Source of the DNA: Phycisphaerales bacterium UBA7708
Lineage (GTDB): Bacteria > Planctomycetota > Phycisphaerae > Sedimentisphaerales > Anaerohalosphaeraceae
Direction: 5' to 3'
Assembly (NCBI GenBank): GCA_002482415.1
Contig: DLFY01000219.1
Coordinates: 3,661 to 14,471 of the forward strand
DNA: 10,811 bases
The position numbers and the translations under genes were made by a program. This document shows, one piece after another, positions 8,507 through 10,811 of this stretch; within the stretch, counting starts at the first letter, position 1; every line of letters starts with the position of its first letter. Under the pieces are notes generated by a model. The model did no database searches and had not been told where the DNA came from. It was given only the letters and a program-made list of their open reading frames with translations.

Positions 8507-8548
8507 AAAAAAGTACGTAAAAAAGCCCTTCTGGTTCGTACATTTTTT
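8507..8548. terminator. AT-rich inverted repeat, possible terminator or regulatory hairpin
   Basis: AAAAAAGTACG (8507-8517) pairs with CGTAC-A-TTTTTT (8537-8548). This gives 11 base pairs with one bulged base and a 19-base loop. Each strand ends in a run of six T, which fits a weak bidirectional terminator after the dehydratase gene (stop 52 bases away on the - strand). The stem is low in GC, so termination would be inefficient, and a regulatory structure is equally possible. Confidence 0.4.
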
Positions 8549-8571
8549 ACATAATTTGCACAGTTTGTCAA
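8544..8571 (-). promoter_or_regulatory. Possible promoter for the leftward transporter operon
   Basis: On the - strand a perfect TTGACA (8566-8571) is followed after 16 bases by TAAAAA (8544-8549), a weak -10 match. Transcription would start near 8537 and give a leader of about 180 bases holding both inverted repeats. The -10 box overlaps the right arm of the AT-rich repeat. The -35 match is strong, but the -10 match is poor. Confidence 0.35.
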
Positions 8572-8599
8572 GACCTTAATTTATCGTACATCCGGCATC

Positions 8600-10753
8600 T
8601 CACTGCTGTCCGATAAATTCAGGGACAAGCTCGCGAAGCGTTTCGATAATTCGCGAACGATTCTGGGTGTGTGCCACCTCAAGGAGTTTCTCAATGCCGA
8701 TACGAAGCGTCTGCCGATCCTTGGGGATATTTTTCCAGACCGCAATTTTGGGGTGTTTGGTCGGCAGCATGTTCTCGCCTTCAATCGAAAGCTCTTCAAA
8801 CAACTTTTCCCCAGGGCGCAGACCGGAAAATTCAATCTCAATATCTTCCCCCGGCCTAAATCCGCTGAGTGTAATTAATTCCCTCGCCAGGTCCACAATC
8901 TTGACCGGCTCGCCCATATCCAACACAAAGATTTCCCCGCCTTCTCCCATCGCCGCCGCCTGAAGAACAAGCTGGCTGGCCTCCGGAATGGTCATAAAAT
9001 ACCGCCGCATGTCCGGGTGGGTAACCGTCACCGGGCCCCCGGCGGCGATTTGCTGCTTGAAAATCGGGACCACCGACCCATTGGACCCCAGCACGTTGCC
9101 AAATCGCACGGTCACATAGTGGGTCTTGCTGGTCTTGTTTAAGTCCTGAATGTACATTTCCGCCACCCGCTTGGACGACCCCATGATACTGGTTGGATTG
9201 ACGGCTTTGTCTGTCGATATCATGACAAAACATTCCGCCCCATAGGCATTCGCCGCATCCGCAATGGTCCGGGTTCCGATAACATTGTTCTTGATGGCCT
9301 CGCCGGGATTCTGCTCCATAAGCGGCACGTGCTTATGAGCCGCCGCATGAATCACAACCTGGGGACGATAATCAGCAAAAAACTGTTCTATTCTTATCCT
9401 GTCTGTAATATCTGCAATTACAGGGGTTAATGATACCTTGCTAAACTTCTGATTTAATTCACGCTCGATGAAAAACAGAGGATTTTCAGCCTGTTCCAGC
9501 AGCAGCAATTGCTTGGGACCAAATGCACAGACCTGACGGCACATTTCCGAACCAATGGAACCGCCGGCCCCGGTCACGAGGATCACCTTGTTGGCCAGAA
9601 AACCGCGAATCTGTTCCATATCCAACTGAATTTCTTCGCGTCCCAGCAAGTCGTTGATTTCGACGTCGCGCATCTGTGAAACGCGAAGCTTGCCCGAAGC
9701 AATATCCGTCAGCGAAGGGACGGTACTGAATCGTATTTTGGTACCCTGGCACACCTGCACCACCCGGCGAAGCTGCTTGCGGTTGGCGCTGGGAATGGCA
9801 ATGGCGATTTCATCAACGGCCTGTTTGCGGCAGATTTGCGGTAATTGGTCCACGCCGCCGAACACAGGAATACCGTGAATTTCCGATCCCTGTTTGGCCG
9901 GGTCATCATCAACGAATCCAACAACTTCGTATTGGGTGTCTTTGCGCCGCATCATTTCCCGCAGGAGTGCCTCACCGGCGTTGCCGGCCCCGACAATCAG
10001 AAAACGCCGGGCTGTCCCGCGGGTTTCAGCAAAGAATTCTTCATGGTAAAGGCGAACCACCATGCGAATGCCCGACAGGAGCATAATCGTGGTGAATAAA
10101 TCCAGCATGATAACACCCTCAAGACGGGTCTGCACATCGCGAAGCTGTCCCTTTCGATTCATCAGCAGAATCTGTTCCTGGCTGTTTTCCGGGGCTTTGG
10201 CCAGTTGCGCCGAAATCTCATTGATTCGACTGACTTCCAGCAGGTCGCGAAGCCCCTGCAGATTGGCGTGGCTGCATTTATATTCCCAGGATTCCTGTTC
10301 TGTAAGTGACGCCGCAATTTTCTGCTCAAGTTCAGATATTTCCTGCCGCACTTTTTCTATAGCCGAATCAGGGATGATTTTCGCCCCAACCAGTCCGTAA
10401 ACATACCAGCCCGCAACCAGGATAATCGCACTGATCAATGATGCCTTGGCAATTTTCAGCAGGTCCGAAACGCCGACATACCGCCACCACCCTCGGTATT
10501 GCTTGAAATAGGCAAAGACAATCAATTTAACCGGCAGCACAAATGCCAGCATGATTGGGAATGGATAGATAACCCATCGCCGCAGCACCTGCATGCTGTA
10601 CATGAATAAAAAAGCCAGCCCAAGCGCCGCCGTGAATGCCGCGACATGAGCCAGAATAATCAAGGTCTTGCGATAGTGCAGCAGTCCCCTGGATATCTTG
10701 TGATCCAGCACAAGCGGGCTGGGTTTTGTCTGGGTTTCAATCTTGTCAGGCAA
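8600..10753 (-). CDS. WbpM/CapD-type membrane nucleotide-sugar 4,6-dehydratase
   Basis: 717 residues. The N-terminus has four membrane helices (about 31-50, 60-82, 103-123, 213-233). A first Rossmann domain follows with FLIVGAGNAGEALL (251-264), then the catalytic SDR domain with TGAGGSIG (394-401), ADIT (447-450) and AAHKHVP (471-477). The catalytic segment STDKAVNPTSIMGSSK (513-528) has Met524 and Lys528, the M-x-x-x-K variant known in large WbpM-type enzymes in place of Tyr-x-x-x-Lys. The family removes water from UDP-GlcNAc or a similar sugar nucleotide to give a 4-keto-6-deoxy sugar for surface polysaccharide, O-antigen or protein glycosylation; the exact substrate is not determined. Residues about 128-213 are an extra, charged, helical segment between helices 3 and 4 (see findings). 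The start is TTG at 10753, chosen because CAGGAG (10761-10766) lies seven bases upstream. Confidence 0.93.
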   Translation of the reverse strand: MPDKIETQTKPSPLVLDHKISRGLLHYRKTLIILAHVAAFTAALGLAFLFMYSMQVLRRWVIYPFPIMLAFVLPVKLIVFAYFKQYRGWWRYVGVSDLLKIAKASLISAIILVAGWYVYGLVGAKIIPDSAIEKVRQEISELEQKIAASLTEQESWEYKCSHANLQGLRDLLEVSRINEISAQLAKAPENSQEQILLMNRKGQLRDVQTRLEGVIMLDLFTTIMLLSGIRMVVRLYHEEFFAETRGTARRFLIVGAGNAGEALLREMMRRKDTQYEVVGFVDDDPAKQGSEIHGIPVFGGVDQLPQICRKQAVDEIAIAIPSANRKQLRRVVQVCQGTKIRFSTVPSLTDIASGKLRVSQMRDVEINDLLGREEIQLDMEQIRGFLANKVILVTGAGGSIGSEMCRQVCAFGPKQLLLLEQAENPLFFIERELNQKFSKVSLTPVIADITDRIRIEQFFADYRPQVVIHAAAHKHVPLMEQNPGEAIKNNVIGTRTIADAANAYGAECFVMISTDKAVNPTSIMGSSKRVAEMYIQDLNKTSKTHYVTVRFGNVLGSNGSVVPIFKQQIAAGGPVTVTHPDMRRYFMTIPEASQLVLQAAAMGEGGEIFVLDMGEPVKIVDLARELITLSGFRPGEDIEIEFSGLRPGEKLFEELSIEGENMLPTKHPKIAVWKNIPKDRQTLRIGIEKLLEVAHTQNRSRIIETLRELVPEFIGQQ

Positions 10754-10760
10754 CTTTGGA

Positions 10761-10766
10761 CTCCTG
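10761..10766 (-). promoter_or_regulatory. Ribosome binding site deciding a TTG start
   Basis: CAGGAG on the - strand lies seven bases before TTG 10753. No ATG, GTG or TTG occurs in frame between this TTG and the window edge. The spacing is ideal, so the TTG is the most likely start of the dehydratase gene. Confidence 0.7.
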
Positions 10767-10811
10767 ATTAATGGACAAGGCGGTCTGTGGCACGACGGCC
10801 CGCTCTTTTTT

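Noticed and set aside
8504..8543. A 13-codon leader ORF on the - strand inside the AT-rich repeat
   Set aside because: It has no ribosome binding site, and its ATG would lie upstream of the transcription start predicted from the candidate promoter.
10772..10811. GC-rich stretch followed by six T at the right edge, possible + strand terminator
   Set aside because: No clean stem forms within the window and no + strand gene precedes it. The sequence beyond the edge would be needed to judge it.
1..10811. CRISPR arrays, tRNA or rRNA genes, insertion sequences or phage attachment sites
   Set aside because: I found no regularly spaced repeats, no tRNA-like or rRNA-like sequence and no transposase or integrase motifs.

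Overview
The window is about 10.8 kb of ordinary-looking bacterial chromosome with moderate GC. It has six protein genes: two rightward on the left (positions 2-3649) and four leftward on the right (3700-10753). No insertion sequence, CRISPR array, tRNA or rRNA gene was found. Several features together suggest a planctomycete of the Phycisphaerae type: a GldA/GldF/GldG/DUF4340 transporter set, a large helical protein carrying an HPr-like domain, and an Asn/Pro-rich protein tail. This is an impression from gene content, not a proven assignment.

Left block (+ strand). Positions 2-1273 hold the 3' part of a gene for a long, mostly helical protein with an HPr-like phosphocarrier domain. The reading frame is open to the left edge, so the true start lies outside the window. 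A 117-base gap follows, with a good sigma70-type promoter (TTGCCA, 17 bases, TATAAA). The full-length tex gene comes next (RNA-binding transcription accessory protein, Tex/YqgF-HhH-S1 architecture). A hairpin at 3664-3690 closes the convergent junction and can serve both strands.

Right block (- strand, read from right to left). A membrane-bound, WbpM/CapD-type nucleotide-sugar 4,6-dehydratase (10753-8600) starts at a TTG behind a clear ribosome binding site. It contains an unusual coiled-coil-like insertion between its last two N-terminal membrane helices. A 243-base gap with two inverted repeats and a possible promoter separates it from a four-gene transporter set. That set is an ATPase (GldA-like), an ABC-2 permease (GldF-like), a GldG-like membrane protein and a DUF4340 protein. 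The spacings are 27 bases, a one-base TGATG overlap, and 68 bases, which supports a single transcript ending at the shared terminator.

The ATPase and permease should form the core of an envelope ABC system. The GldG and DUF4340 proteins are membrane-anchored partners with large domains expected outside the cytoplasmic membrane. The substrate is not known for this family. The dehydratase feeds surface-polysaccharide or glycan synthesis, so the right block as a whole concerns the cell envelope. Nothing here amounts to a clearly new system. The points most worth a second look are the HPr-domain fusion, the dehydratase insertion and the structured leader of the transporter set.
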